Below the pieces are notes generated by a model that had not been told where the DNA came from, made no database searches, and was given only the letters and a program-made list of their open reading frames with translations. DNA of 64,000 bases from Polytrichum commune (taxonomy: Eukaryota > Streptophyta > Polytrichopsida > Polytrichales > Polytrichaceae): assembly GCA_950295325.1 (NCBI GenBank), contig OX485803.1:22692001-22756000 (forward strand). Direction: 5' to 3'. The number at the start of each line of letters is the position of its first letter. Position 1 is the first letter of the stretch. The position numbers were made by a program, and so were the translations under genes. Of this stretch, positions 12,491 through 23,440 are shown in pieces.

Positions 12491-13900
12491 AATGACTTGC
12501 AATTCTTACACTGGAAAGAATCAATGTCATTGTGAGAGTGCACAAAACATGCCCATAGACACGTGACCGATATTTGTGATCAAGTAGCGTCACATCTACA
12601 TCTAATTTTTGTATTTCACATATATAAGGCAAAATGTCCAAGGATTTGTGGTAGCAGTGCATGTTGAAGACGAAAATGTGGTAAAGTCCTTGTAATTTAG
12701 ATTTTCGTTTTTAGTTTATGTTTACTTCAAAACCATTCAACTAGTCTAGTAAGATTAAGTTGGAATATATCAGCCATGACCCTATAGACGGTAAATTAAA
12801 TTGGAAACCCTTGCATGGTTACCGAGAGTCCTTAGTTTATCAAATGCATATTGAGGTAACATGTCTTAATCAAACATCTCCAATAACATAATATCTACCA
12901 CAAATGTCTTTTAGTACAACTCCCACTAATAGATGCCACTTAGCGATACAAATTGTAGAGTTGACAATCAACGTCATTAAGTGGTCGCTCAACTTTTTAA
13001 ATATATTCAACTGTAGAGTGTGACCAAATAAGCTTTACCATGTAACTAAGTTTATGAAGGCATGCAACACCCACCAACCTTTTATATGCATAATTCACCT
13101 TACCTCCATGGATCCAATTTTAACAACAAAACTCCTACCAAACTTATGTCCTCCGCACACATTTGCAAGTTCTTCAAAAATTTAAGTGTTAAAGATATTG
13201 CACCAAGAAACCTTATATCTTGTAAAAGCATCCACTTAAGACACAACTACTTTACACCATCATTGAGGTTTTAAGAATTTGTACGAGTTGGAAGATTTGT
13301 AGTGTACAATATAATGTGAAATCGAAAATCAATTAGAAATAACTAATGTAAGCATCACAATTGATTTGGATTGACCTTTGAATGACCAAGAGGTCCCACG
13401 GAGTTGAGATTCATGGCCATATACTCTAGCTTAAAATATTGCAAATTATATAGCTAAACTTGTATTTGTTAAGTAGATTTGACCCAACAATAAGATCAAA
13501 GGCCTTCACTAGTCTAGTTAGATTATTTGGATCGATCATCCATAAAATTAAAGGAAGTAGTAGGTCTTTATTGGACCTCCTAACATGGTTGTCATTGTAA
13601 TTGAACCTCCCCCACAAGGATTCTATGGGCCGGGCCATGCACACATGGTTCATTTGACATGCTACCGTCGACGGTGGGCCGTTTTGGAAAAGGTTAGCAT
13701 CAAAGGCCTCATCATTCATGCGCCATTGTTGTTCAACATTTTCGGAATGTAGAGTAAGTAGATGTATTCACAACCTACAATGACCTCGCATGTTGAAGTC
13801 GTCTAAAGATACCCCATATGAATTTTATCATATTTATGATAAGCATCGCTCGCCATGAAAATGTCCATTAGAGTCATTCATAAAGTAATGCAGATGAAAT
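12491..13900. other. AT-rich noncoding stretch
   Basis: No gene, RNA gene or transposon end recognised. The open frames (65-97 codons) show no domain and no codon bias that would separate them from the background. Confidence 0.5.
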
Positions 13901-14004
13901 CATGGGTTTGGGTTTACATAACATTATTAAGCAGTGTGCGTTCGTTCATGACCCAAACGAACGAACACACACTGCTTGATAATGTTATGTACACCCAAAC
14001 CATG
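13901..14004. mobile_element. Foldback palindrome, 104 bp, 46-bp arms
   Basis: The left arm (13901-13947) and right arm (13959-14004) are near-perfect reverse complements: CATGGGTTTGGGT, ACATAACATTAT, AAGCAGTGTG and CGTTCGTTC face their complements around an 11-nt centre. There are only about four mismatches over 46 positions and CpGs are kept. This is a miniature foldback element or a recently formed hairpin. No target-site duplication is obvious. Confidence 0.88.
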
Positions 14005-14083
14005 AGTTTATGAGAATCCACACAAAATCACTCAAGTTTTTTTAATGCTTAAATTACCATACAGAAAGGTGGTGGCGGGCTAT

Positions 14084-14364
14084 TAAAACACAACTTTCTA
14101 GCTTGTCCTACTTGGATGGGTGAGCCAACCTAGCCTTGCAGAGGCCAATTCGGGAATTTAAGACAGTGGGTCCCATGTGAATACCCTATTTTAGATTATA
14201 CATTCTCTGAAATTTTTGATGTGGAAAGAGCAAGTTCCAAAATTTTCACCCAACTTTCAAAATAGGCTCTGAGACACGATGAGCTAATGAGCTCTTAATA
14301 GCAGGCTTTCTCAAAGAAAAATCAAACCCGGGGTTTCGTTCCTCTTTGAGGGACTTCACATTAC
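14084..14364 (+). repeat. Dispersed repeat R3, copy a
   Basis: Colinear with 49543-49834, and with a partial third copy at 18368-18470. Shared landmarks in order: GGGTG(A/G)GCCAA, CTAGCCTTGC, CCCTATTT, AATTTTTGA, AATAGGCT, GAGCTCTTA and TCGTTCCTCTTTGAG. Copies differ by many transitions. A GGTTTGAT-type word near the right end (minus strand) recalls a pol III B box but is not enough to call a SINE. Confidence 0.8.
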
Positions 14365-15904
14365 TTTATTTTTCTTTTCTTTGGCACAAATTAAAAATTG
14401 AATTGCAAGAAGGAGTCCATAATACAACCGACCCGGGCAAACCAGCGCAACCCAAGTGAAAAATTCAAAAAAAAATGCTCATATACAACCTGTCTTTCCG
14501 CGTGACAACTAAGTTACTCCGGGTCATAATAAGGCCTTTGACCCCCAAGTCAAATCGACTTCACATAACTTTGGGTTACCATAGAATAGAATTCAACGGC
14601 ATGTCCCAAAGTGGCGAATTCTACTCCATTTTATCAAAAATACTCATGATGGACAACGTGTATGTTGAGGATAAACTAACACGCAAATTTTGTTCATTGT
14701 GTCTTCAACTTACTATCGAACTTAAAATCATCCCAATATATAAGATATACAAGGTCACTTGATTAATCCCTTCATGCTTAACCTTGTTTCACCGGTTATG
14801 AATTGCCATGGTTTTTGCGAAAGTTGCTTCATTTGGAAAGACTCCGTGCTTGTGAATCTTCAATTAGAAGATCCATGAGCTTCGTATCAAAACACACTAA
14901 AATTGCATGGATGTTTCAAAAGCCATGAGAAGTCACACTTATATTCTAACACATCCGCAAAATCTATGTTGAATGAAGTTCAAGATAACTTCTCATGTAT
15001 CTAGTTACCAAGCTACAAGTGTTTCATAAAGGTTCTACCAAATCGATCCAATGCGCACCCCTATATATAAGGGTATGTTTTACTTAAACCTTTGAATGTC
15101 CAAGAGGTCCACTACATACGAAGTTTTGTGATACATTTATTATATGGTTGGCTTACATAACCACAATTTTAGCAAAACTCGTGACTTGTGTCTCCTATTC
15201 AAATTGTCAAAATCATTTGTTGAAGGACACATAATTGTCACAACGATCAATCTCAAGTATAAAAATACCCGTTGCAAAAAAAAAATTGTATTTCAAAGTC
15301 AAGGACTGTTCATTTAAGATGATCAATCCATGAGAATTTGTCAAATCGCCGCATTGCGTTCTTAAAAGTTGTGTCAAATGAACACTCTTACTTTGTGGCT
15401 TGAAATCTTGTACTAATAGAATTACCTCATCATCCAAAAGTGTTAGAAAACGAAAATCAATCAATCACTCACTTGGGACAAGCACTTTCTAATGGCCTTC
15501 TTTGCAAGGCTACAAAACTTGAATTTGAGGTCAAATGAGGTGAATGCCTAAAAAAATGGATTCACAATGATATGCAAAACATTTTGTTTCCCGAATACAA
15601 TTAAAAAACAAGATGAAAATTTAATTAAAACAACCAAAAAAAACCATGCTCCTCTATGGGTTAAAGAACTCCAAATTTCCAAAAACATGAAGGAGCTTGT
15701 CATGTGGAAAGATAGCGGAGTAACTTATTTTGTCAATGTCAATTGATTGCCAAGGATTTTTTTTCTCAAATCAAATGAGTGTACCAAAATAATATCCGAT
15801 TAGAGGACTCGGACTCGAGCAAGTCATAAAATTTGATGGGAAACTACACTGATTATCCCATTCAATGGGTGTGAAATTGATTCTTAAAACGAACATTATT
15901 TTGT
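14365..15904. other. AT-rich noncoding stretch
   Basis: No gene or repeat boundary recognised. Frames up to 95 codons lack any motif. Confidence 0.5.
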
Positions 15905-16414
15905 CAAATCTCAAAATTAGCAAGGGTTGAATCTTTTACTGAGTGATACTAAATCCATGACCACATGCTCATTTACCATACATTTCAAGAAACGTCGTGC
16001 ATGACCTAATATGTTTGTAGAGCGACTAATTTGTTGTGGTGAGCTCGAAGAAGCTTCTTCCTCCTCTTCTTTTTAATCGGCGCCACTCACTCTCTCACTC
16101 ACTTCTGAGGCACTTCGTAACACTCATAATCTGAAGAGAGCTTGCATTGAGTCATTTTCAACACTCTGACACTTTGGGCTCCCGAAACCCTAAATCTTCT
16201 AGTGGCACTATTTTCACAACGCTAAAGATTTTAGTATCACCATCACTACAATGATCACCTCAATCAATGCGTGTGGTACTAATTTCCAAAACATGCCAAG
16301 TCTCAAAATTAGCGAGGGTTGAGTTTTTTTGCCGAGCAATACTAAATTCATGAATACATGCTCATTTACCATACATTTCAAATTAGTGCATGCTCTAAGA
16401 TGCTTGTAGAACAA
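15905..16414. repeat. Local direct repeat, about 115 bp units 390 bp apart
   Basis: The part at about 15905-16026 recurs at about 16298-16414. Shared words: TCTCAAAATTAGC, AGGGTTGA, ATACTAAAT, CATGCTCATTTACCATACAT and GCTTGTAGA-like ends. Identity is about 80 percent by eye. The intervening sequence is not repeated. An open frame of 109 codons on the minus strand through the second unit is not conserved in the first, so I do not call it a gene. Confidence 0.8.
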
Positions 16415-16638
16415 AATTATATTCAAACACATGAACAACACCATGATAAACAATGCCAATACTTTCAGTGAACAGTGCTTCCTAGATCGTTTGGTGACAC
16501 TCACTTCATAACATAATGTAAAGACATTTGGTATCACCTTCATTAATTTCCCAAACTCACTATTAGTTATCCCTCACTAAATGGGGATTAATCAGTGTAC
16601 TAAAATAAGTAGCAGCATGTAAGAGTTGTAGGGACTAA

Positions 16639-17137
16639 GGGCCACTTCACATACGAGACTGAGAGCCCGTGATCATTACACTTCAAGCACTCTCATTGGT
16701 GGAAAAGGCGGAGCCGGTCCAAGTTCGCTTCACACTACGCTTGAGGGACCAACTGAGCAAGTGAATGCAAGATGGATGTAAAGTCTACATGGATTCCAAC
16801 ATGGCATCGAATGGATCATGATTCATGGTCACTTGGACTATTCTCAAAAACCAGCTCTTGGAGGTAGGCATAACACAAGACCGGGAGACCATGGCACTCT
16901 AAACGTTCACAACCGTTGATTTATTCTATTTTATCATGCATGAGGACCCGCATGAATAGAAATTCATTGAAATAGCATTTGGTTGAGGGCCCAATCACAT
17001 ATGACTTCACACTACACTTGAGGGTCCATGACCGCACTACATGAATTTGGAGGTGTGTTGGGATGGCCTTTGGACACTTTCTTTTGGGCTCTCACAATGT
17101 CATGGTCATGACTCTTGGCTCGTGTGTGAAGTGGCCC
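16639..17137. mobile_element. 499-bp MITE, GGGCCACTTC family, copy 1
   Basis: Left end GGGCCACTTCACATACGAG; right end, reversed, GGGCCACTTCACACACGAG; TIRs of about 37 bp. It is exactly as long as the copy at 22777-23275 and colinear throughout (CATTACACTTCAAGCACTCT, GGTGGAAAAGGCGGAGC and CTCTTGGCTCGTG are shared). The flanks are TAA on the left and TTA on the right. No transposase. Its TIR start resembles the 7.6-kb and 41.3-kb elements, so a PIF/Harbinger (Tourist-like) origin is likely. The non-matching TAA/TTA flanks would also allow a TA duplication with TIRs that begin AGGGCC, as in Stowaway elements. Confidence 0.9.
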
Positions 17138-17151
17138 TTAGTGGTGGAGAC

Positions 17152-17455
17152 TACTACACTAAATAGGATATTTAGTGTTTGATACACTAAATATCACTAA
17201 CTCTGTGAAAGTAAGTAACACTAAATGTAAACTCAAACACTAAATATCAACTATGGTAATATGTGGAAGTTACATGCACGAATTTAGTGTTAGTAAAGAT
17301 ATGAAAAAAAATTAACAATGATAAAAGGAGAAGGGAGATAGCAGTAAGGAAGGTGGTGGCGCATTTATATCTAACACTAATTATCAAAGAATTGAAAATT
17401 AGCGTTGAATAGGATAGGGTGGTAACAACACTAAATATCATATTTAGTGTAGTGG
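17152..17455. mobile_element. CACTA-like MITE, 304 bp
   Basis: Ends are inverted copies: CTACACTAAATAGGATATTT on the left, and the right end reversed reads CTACACTAAATATGATATTT, preceded there by CA to give CACTACAC. More ACACTAAAT words lie just inside both ends. CACTAC termini and repeated subterminal motifs recall CACTA (En/Spm) elements. The 3-bp duplication expected of that superfamily is not clear, so the assignment is tentative. It starts only 14 bp after the 499-bp MITE and ends where a copy of repeat R1 begins. Confidence 0.7.
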
Positions 17456-17456
17456 A

Positions 17457-17715
17457 GCCGTTGTTGTTGTAGTTTTAAGGTAAGCATTGTCAGTCTAAAA
17501 CAAATCATGAGAAAGGAACGGGAGGTTACTACTACTACTACTACTACTACTACGATGTCTATTCGTATCTGGGGAATTGACGGCCAAAGAGTGTTGTTGG
17601 GGCTGGATTTTTTGTGAAGCAATTGTCGCATCGTCAGGTGAAAATGGAATAATGAGAAAGAGAAGTTTCGATATGGCAATATTTCCCGTATCTTCAGTAC
17701 TAATTTTGTCTCATC
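17457..17715 (-). repeat. Repeat R1, copy C (diverged, minus strand)
   Basis: Read on the minus strand this follows 23441-23714: AAGATACGG, TTTCTCAT, GCGACAATTGCTTCA, CTTTGGCCG, TTTCTCATGATTT and TTTAGACTG occur in the same order. A (TAC)n microsatellite at 17526-17553 has expanded inside it. It is much more diverged than the other two copies are from each other. Confidence 0.75.
17526..17553. repeat. (TAC)n microsatellite
   Basis: About nine TAC/ACT trinucleotides inside repeat R1 copy C. They give a Val run in the minus-strand frame, which should not be read as a protein. Confidence 0.95.
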
Positions 17716-18280
17716 ATACAACATGTTGAGCGAGATTGAAGTGATCATAATACATTTGGTGCCCCCAAAATATCTGTACTGTGTATAAGCTTCATTACTT
17801 ACCATTCAAGTGTTGATTTGACCTTTTATTTATTTATAAAAAACCTCTAAACTACACTCTATGTTTGGGGTTTGAAGTTGGGTAAATGAGAGGTACGTGT
17901 GTGTGTGCGATAATACTCTCGCCCTCTACATTTGCCTTGTTCCACATGGAAATGTGTTTGGGCTAAGTAGCAAGTGCATCTTTAGTATCTAGTAGCCATT
18001 GAAACTTGGAATGAAAAACATGTTCACCAATCGATTTTGGAAACAACTTCAATTATAATTTGGACTAATTGAGTGCACCGAGCCCACCAATCTAAGTTAT
18101 TTTCTTGTCACCGTTGGCTTTGGAGGCTTTATAAAATATGACATGCTACACATGCGGGATTCATTACTTCGAAGTTTTTGGATTAATTTAGTTGTCTTTA
18201 TTGATTCAATGTGGTACACACTATAGTAGAACGCCACATTATTATGCAAATTTGAGAAACTAATGTAACGTGTTAATTAC

Positions 18281-18337
18281 ACCCACACATGCTACACATT
18301 ATGAAATTAATGTAATGTGTGTGTAGCATGTGTGGGT
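18281..18337. repeat. Short inverted repeat, 20-24-nt arms
   Basis: ACCCACACATGCTACACATT at 18281-18300 faces its reverse complement at 18314-18337, which has an extra GTGT. The spacer is 13 nt. This is a hairpin of unknown origin. Nearby sequence (18368-18470) is a partial copy of repeat R3. Confidence 0.85.
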
Positions 18338-18367
18338 TTGACAACAAACTTGTAAACCTACATGTTT

Positions 18368-18470
18368 TTTCTTAAGGCTTCGCAAACATGGTAAAAGAAT
18401 GGTATTGGACTATAAAAAGAAACCTACTTTTTAGCTTGGATGGGTGGACCATGCTACACTCTTTCTTCTA
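18368..18470 (+). repeat. Repeat R3, partial copy
   Basis: Follows the left part of the 49.5-kb copy: AAGGCTT, AACATG, GGTATTGGACTA against GGTTTTGGACTA, then TAGCTTGGATGGGTGGACCA against the GGGTGGGCCAAG area. It is truncated soon after. Confidence 0.6.
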
Positions 18471-19317
18471 TCAAGTTTGCTCCTAAATAATGTGTTGTCA
18501 TATTAGGGCCGCCCACTTTAAATTGAAGATTGTTTGTGAAGTAAATTGGTTCAGTAAAATAATTGTTGTATGTATGACTTATTTTGTGGGCTTCCGCCAT
18601 CATTGTTTTGGCGACCACTCCCTACACACGGTCATCACTCCTTGCAAATGGTCACCACTAGTCTCCAAGTGATATGTATCTAGAAGAAAAAAGAAAGAAA
18701 AATAAAAATCTGAAGACGACTTGTCATGCCTTGAGGTTGCCATTGCTTGATGCGAATAGTGCATTTTTGTACTCTTTTGTGGCAATTAGGTATGTGCTTG
18801 TGGGCTCTAGCCAACATTATATGGTGAATTGTATTGTCTTTCACACTACATGAATTTATCTATTGTGCATAAGAATGTGACATTATAATATAGTGTGCAC
18901 CACACCAAATCAAGAAACCGAAGTCAATGTAGAAGCTTTGAAATAATGAAAAATCCATAAAACCAAACTCAGAAGCATACCTCCCCTTAGGTGGATGCCA
19001 CACGAGAGCCAAAGGAAGTTTCACAACTTCCTCCAGCATGGCACTTTGCTTTTGAAAAGTCTCCTTTTCCTTGTTTTTCTCCTTAAACTGTGGAATTCCG
19101 GGCACTAGTGCCCGGTAGTATTGAACTACATTTATTGTGCCATGTCACTCTACTTTATTGCCAAGTAAATCCCAACCCTAAACCCAAAGCAAAATCCAAA
19201 GCTAAAAAGTCATTGTTGCCACTCCCCATACTTCCTCTCATGTGGCAACCACTTCCTCATTTGAACCAATTATATTCATCCAACTCACTGCCGTTCCTCC
19301 CGTGTGGTTTGGGCCTT

Positions 19318-19553
19318 ATTTAGTTATGGTTTCGGAAGTGCACGTTTGTTGATTTCTTAACTAGATACACAGGTTGTCCCACGTGTGTTCACTATTGAGT
19401 GTAGAATAGTTATTAATATTTGAAGATGAAGTCGGATCTCTTTTAAACACGTGACTTTATGATGTTTGCTCTTTGATCCTCATCGAACCACATGTCATTC
19501 ATATCTAAGGGTCCAATTAAGAAAAACGAGCCACTTAAGACCCATCGACCTTA
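19318..19553 (+). repeat. Dispersed repeat R4, copy a
   Basis: Colinear with 52253-52485: TTTAGTTATGGTT, TTTGTTGATTTCTT, GTGTTCACTATTGAGTGT, TTTATGATGTTTG, CGAACCACAT and CACTTAAGACCC are shared in order. About 75-80 percent identical by eye. Noncoding. Confidence 0.82.
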
Positions 19554-20057
19554 TGTGGCGACAACGGTTTAAACTTTCCAAATCGTGTAGTACTTAGTTG
19601 TGACCATATAAGGCCGACCGTGAGTTGCCTAAATTATGACTTTGTAGTTGGCCCCACATGCCATGAGCTGTGCATCTTAAATAAGGGCACCTCCTACGAC
19701 CAAAAGGCCTAGCACAATAAATAGGCCCTTCGTATTATTTTGTCGTTTGTCTTTATATAGAGACCCTAATAAGAAAAGGCTCCATCTTCCTAAGGTCCAT
19801 CTTTCAAGGATTGTCCGTGTCAAAATTACCTACTAATCAACTTAAGAAATTTGGACACGCCTTGGTAAATAAGTTTATAATTTTAAGCCCTTCGTTGGAA
19901 TTTTTCCCCATATTTAATGTTTACTTTACTTTATCTCTAGTGGTTGGGGATGTAAACCCTTGACTTTGTAGTTCAAAACCACAAGATTTGGAAAGAATAG
20001 AGGCGGATTCATAAAACAAATAGAAGTGCCTTAACTTAGGGCGAACGTCTATATGTT

Positions 20058-20424
20058 GGCCATGGGTTAGATCACATCTTCATTCGGCTGGGCCCCGCCC
20101 TTTCCACGCCTTTTTTACTGTCCGGTCTTCCTGCCCGCACCTGAGTGAGAACTCTTCCCCGTTGGGAACCAATGTGACAACACCCGGTCACTTAAGTCAT
20201 TAAGCTCCTTTGACATGTGAAGAAAATCCATCAATTAATTTGGGAGTAATGGAAGTGGTGTCAACTTGAATATTTATAATTTTGACTGGATATTGTCACA
20301 TTGGTTCCCAACGAGGAAGAGTTCCCACGCAAGTGCAGGTAGGAAGACCAGGCAGTGAAGGAGGCATAGGAAGGACGGGACCCAGCCGAATGAAGATATG
20401 ATCTAGCATGGGGCTATATTGTGG
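20058..20424. repeat. Large inverted repeat, 123-bp and 133-bp arms
   Basis: The arm at 20058-20180 is the reverse complement of 20292-20424. Shared words (in arm-1 direction): TCTTCATTCGGCTGGG, GGTCTTCCT, GAACTCTTCC and GTTGGGAACCAATGTGACAA. The spacer is 111 bp of AT-rich DNA. Read outward, each arm begins TGTCACATTGGTTCCCAACG, which looks like the TG start of a plant LTR, so head-to-head LTR fragments are one explanation. The transcript would form a long hairpin. Confidence 0.87.
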
Positions 20425-20429
20425 CCATC

Positions 20430-22214
20430 TTGTGGTCATCTTGTGAAGAAATCTTAACTTCGCTAACATCTTGAAGTTTTGAAGACATTATATTGAATTG
20501 AGCACTTCCATGTGAAGCATGTGTTAACCATATGAGGGGGTATGGATACCTTGCATCAAACATAGAATACGGTTGTCATCTCAATTATCCATAATGAATG
20601 TTGGATGAGTAGGTTTATCAAAACTAGATATTTGGAGGTTTTAAGACTTTGGGGAAGGTTTGAAGAATGATCATATTCATAATAATAATGATGCGTATAC
20701 TAATAATAGTCATCCTAAATCGTTTGAATAAAAATAAAGTAGTCTTTGGTTCACACCGTTGTGTTTTTTGCAACGTGTTTTCTTTTTCATATCACTCAAA
20801 TCGAGTTATTTTTTGGTCTCCAAAACAAAGAGACGATCAACTTCCCCTCATAGTAGGCTCCAAATTCTCCCAATTGTGTTGGCCACCAATTAACTTCATC
20901 CATGGAAACGAGAAGCACAATCCCATGTGAATGGGGCTCAATTTTTTTGTGTTGGGTTTTGCAGACTTGACCAACATATAGAAGTGTGTCTTTAGTATGG
21001 TCCCCTCAAAAGAGCAATGGTTCAATTACTATTAAAAAGGAATGATGTGTGGAGGATCAACTAATATTGAATTTGAGAGAAGTTACATAAACCAAACTCA
21101 CACATAAGGTAGAGGGTGCTAAATCAACACCTATCAACACCTCCCAATCACCAACACTCTACTACCTTGAATCATTCCCCAGGTCCATAGAGTGATTGTT
21201 CTATGTGTCATTAGTGGCACCATCTCATACCAGCTTTCACTACCTTCATACCTCTTACCGAAGTTTGACTCTATCCATCATGATTTTCTTTAAGTATTCT
21301 TATCCTTAAAATAGGCGATAGGTGATGGGCTCCACCCTATCGTGGGTCGGTTCAAGGTGGGGTTTAGGGTGGCTTTTCATTGCATATTATAGCCATTCAA
21401 TTCATGGGGTGGGGGTGGGGTGGGGTAGGGGGGGGGGGGGTTTCTAGTCATTCTATTCACCAAGCCAAGGAGGTAGGCCCACAAAGCATAAAGGGTTCAG
21501 TTATGGGCACAAAGGGGGTTGGTACTCGGGATGCAAGGGGTTGGTACCTGAGCTATAAGGCAACGGTTTTGTAACCGAACTAGGTGGGATCATGGAGTTG
21601 ACCATGTGGCCTTGCTTGTTGTTACTAGTTGGGCGTTGATCTAGCTTGGGTCTAGTACCCAACCAAGTTTTGTTGGTTCTAAGCGATGAAGGTGGGTGTC
21701 CTCATCAGATGCAAGGTCATCATACACAAGGCTTATGGATTGGTTTAAGGAAGCTAGTGGTTTTCACTTTAAATATTCATCAAATATTCAATAGGGGCTG
21801 ATTTGTCTTTTCTTTATACCTACTTTTTTTATCACACATGCTAATATGACTTTTTTATATATATCAACCACATAGCCATATATATGTGCAATAGCTTAAA
21901 GTGTCGGGGTTAAAGTGAAAATGGTGAAAATAAGTTGATTTGTCCAAAAAGACTGGCTTGGAATTTGTGCAATGTTTTTCAAAGATAGAGTATAGGAAAT
22001 GATGAGGAGTGTAAGTTGTTTCATAAATTTATTGAATGTAAATAATTAGTTACATTTTCCCAAAGAAAATGATTATTGGGTCCACACAATAATCATTCTA
22101 CCCCTAGTCTAGTGCACTAGTAGTGGTCAGTTAACACTTTCAGTTTTTCTACCTTAGACCAACTAAGAAAATGAAACAACACCATAATTCATGTTGGTGC
22201 CAACATCTGAGTCG
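20430..22214. other. Noncoding stretch between the 20-kb inverted repeat and repeat R5
   Basis: No gene recognised. It contains the G-rich tract and several short frames without domains (up to 87 codons). Confidence 0.5.
21405..21440 (+). repeat. G-rich tract with G-quadruplex potential
   Basis: Four or more runs of G4-G13 separated by single T or TA. Intramolecular G-quadruplex formation is plausible from the pattern alone. It lies in noncoding DNA. Confidence 0.9.
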
Positions 22215-22239
22215 TATTATATATATATATATATATATA
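22215..22239. repeat. (TA)n microsatellite
   Basis: About 12 TA dinucleotides at the left edge of the region that aligns with 51.2 kb. Confidence 0.95.
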
Positions 22240-23440
22240 GTTTGACCCCATAATCTACCTTAGAAGCCATGAGTTAATGTAGATGGCCCCACTTGAAATT
22301 AATTGATGACAAGTCCACGGAATTAAGCTTTCACCAGACCCCCTTTACCTTGGTAATACGGGTGGAGGCCCAACTCAAAGAGCAACGTGTGTAGCCTTGG
22401 CCATAGATGTTCCCACATGGATTTCCATTGTAGGAAATCTTCATAGAAATCAAAGAGTCATATAATAAAACTAAAATTCTACCAAATTCTCAAAGTAATG
22501 TACTAAGCTTTTGAGACTTAACGGGTGCACAAATAACATTATTAAGATCCATAATAGTATTCTATGGGAGTGACAATATTCTACTGAATATTCCCCATAT
22601 TCAAAGTGAATGTGGGGAGTATTTCATATAATACTATCAGTCCCACAAAACATTGTTACGAATTTGAGTATTGTTATGCAAGAATTTAGCTGCATTTAAT
22701 ATTTAACAACTCTAATACTTTTTGTTCACTTGAGTGTGTGCACTATAGAAATTCATGTTGACCTTGGGTTGGATAAGGGCCACTTCGCACACAAGAGTGA
22801 GAAACCGTGACCATTACACTTCAAGCACTCTCATTGGTGGAAAAGGCGGAGCTGGTCCAAGTTTAATTCACACTACCCCTAAGAGACCAACAGAGTATGT
22901 GAATGCAAGATGGATGTCAAGTCTACATGGATTCCTACATGGCACCAAATGGATCATGTTTCATGGTCACTTGGACTATTTTCAAAAACCACCTCTTGAA
23001 GGTAGGCTTAACACAAAACCACGAGACCATGGCATTCCAAATGCTCCCAACCGTTGATTTACTCTATTCTATCAGGTGTGAGAACCCACATGAACATAAA
23101 TTCATTGAAGTAGCATTTGGTCAAGGGCCCGGTCACATACGACTTCACATCACACTTGAGGGTCCGTGACCGCACTACATGACTTTGGAGGTATGTTGGG
23201 ACAACCTTTGGACACGTTCTTTTGGGCTCTCACAATTTCATGGTCACGGCTCTTGGCTCGTGTGTGAAGTGGCCCTTAGTATGTGTGAATTTTCTGTATT
23301 AAGCACCTAAAAAAACACCGATTAAAGCTAATATAAACATAAGAGAACTGACTTGCAGGTTAATTTAATACACTTGTACACAATACAAAATACTCGCAAT
23401 ATTTCGCAGGTGCCAAACGTTTGATCAGTCCCTCGCATCC
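22240..23440 (+). repeat. Dispersed repeat R5, copy a (interrupted by a MITE)
   Basis: Outside the MITE (22777-23275) this aligns with 51208-51807: GACCCCAT, GGCCCCACTT against GCCCCACTT, GACCCCCTTT, CCAACTCAAAGAGCAA, CTCAAAGTAA, TACTAAGCTTT, ACTCGCAATATTTC and AGGTGCCAAA are shared in order. Identity is roughly 75-80 percent, then jumps to near-identity at 23441. Noncoding. Confidence 0.85.
22777..23275. mobile_element. 499-bp MITE, GGGCCACTTC family, copy 2
   Basis: Left end GGGCCACTTCGCACACAAG; right end, reversed, GGGCCACTTCACACACGAG; TIRs of about 37 bp. Same length as copy 1 at 16639. Flanks are TAA (22774-22776) and TTA (23276-23278). The aligned repeat at 51.6 kb shows the empty site: there GGGTCTGATAAGTATGTGTG runs uninterrupted across the insertion point, matching GGGTTGGATA before and TAGTATGTGTG after this element. 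The two overlapping 88-100 codon frames inside are fortuitous. Nonautonomous; the likely source is a PIF/Harbinger or Tc1/mariner transposase elsewhere. Confidence 0.95.

Noticed and set aside
16214-16543. A 109-codon minus-strand frame with hydrophobic stretches
   Set aside because: It lies in a local duplication whose other unit does not preserve the frame; AT-rich sequence easily gives Leu/Ile/Val-rich chance peptides.
17431-17805. A 124-codon minus-strand frame
   Set aside because: It is kept open by the TAC microsatellite (Val run) and crosses a MITE end and a repeat; the frame is not kept in the other copies of repeat R1.
22755-23169. Two overlapping frames of 88-100 codons
   Set aside because: They lie inside the 499-bp MITE, extend across its border and are not both open in the other copy.
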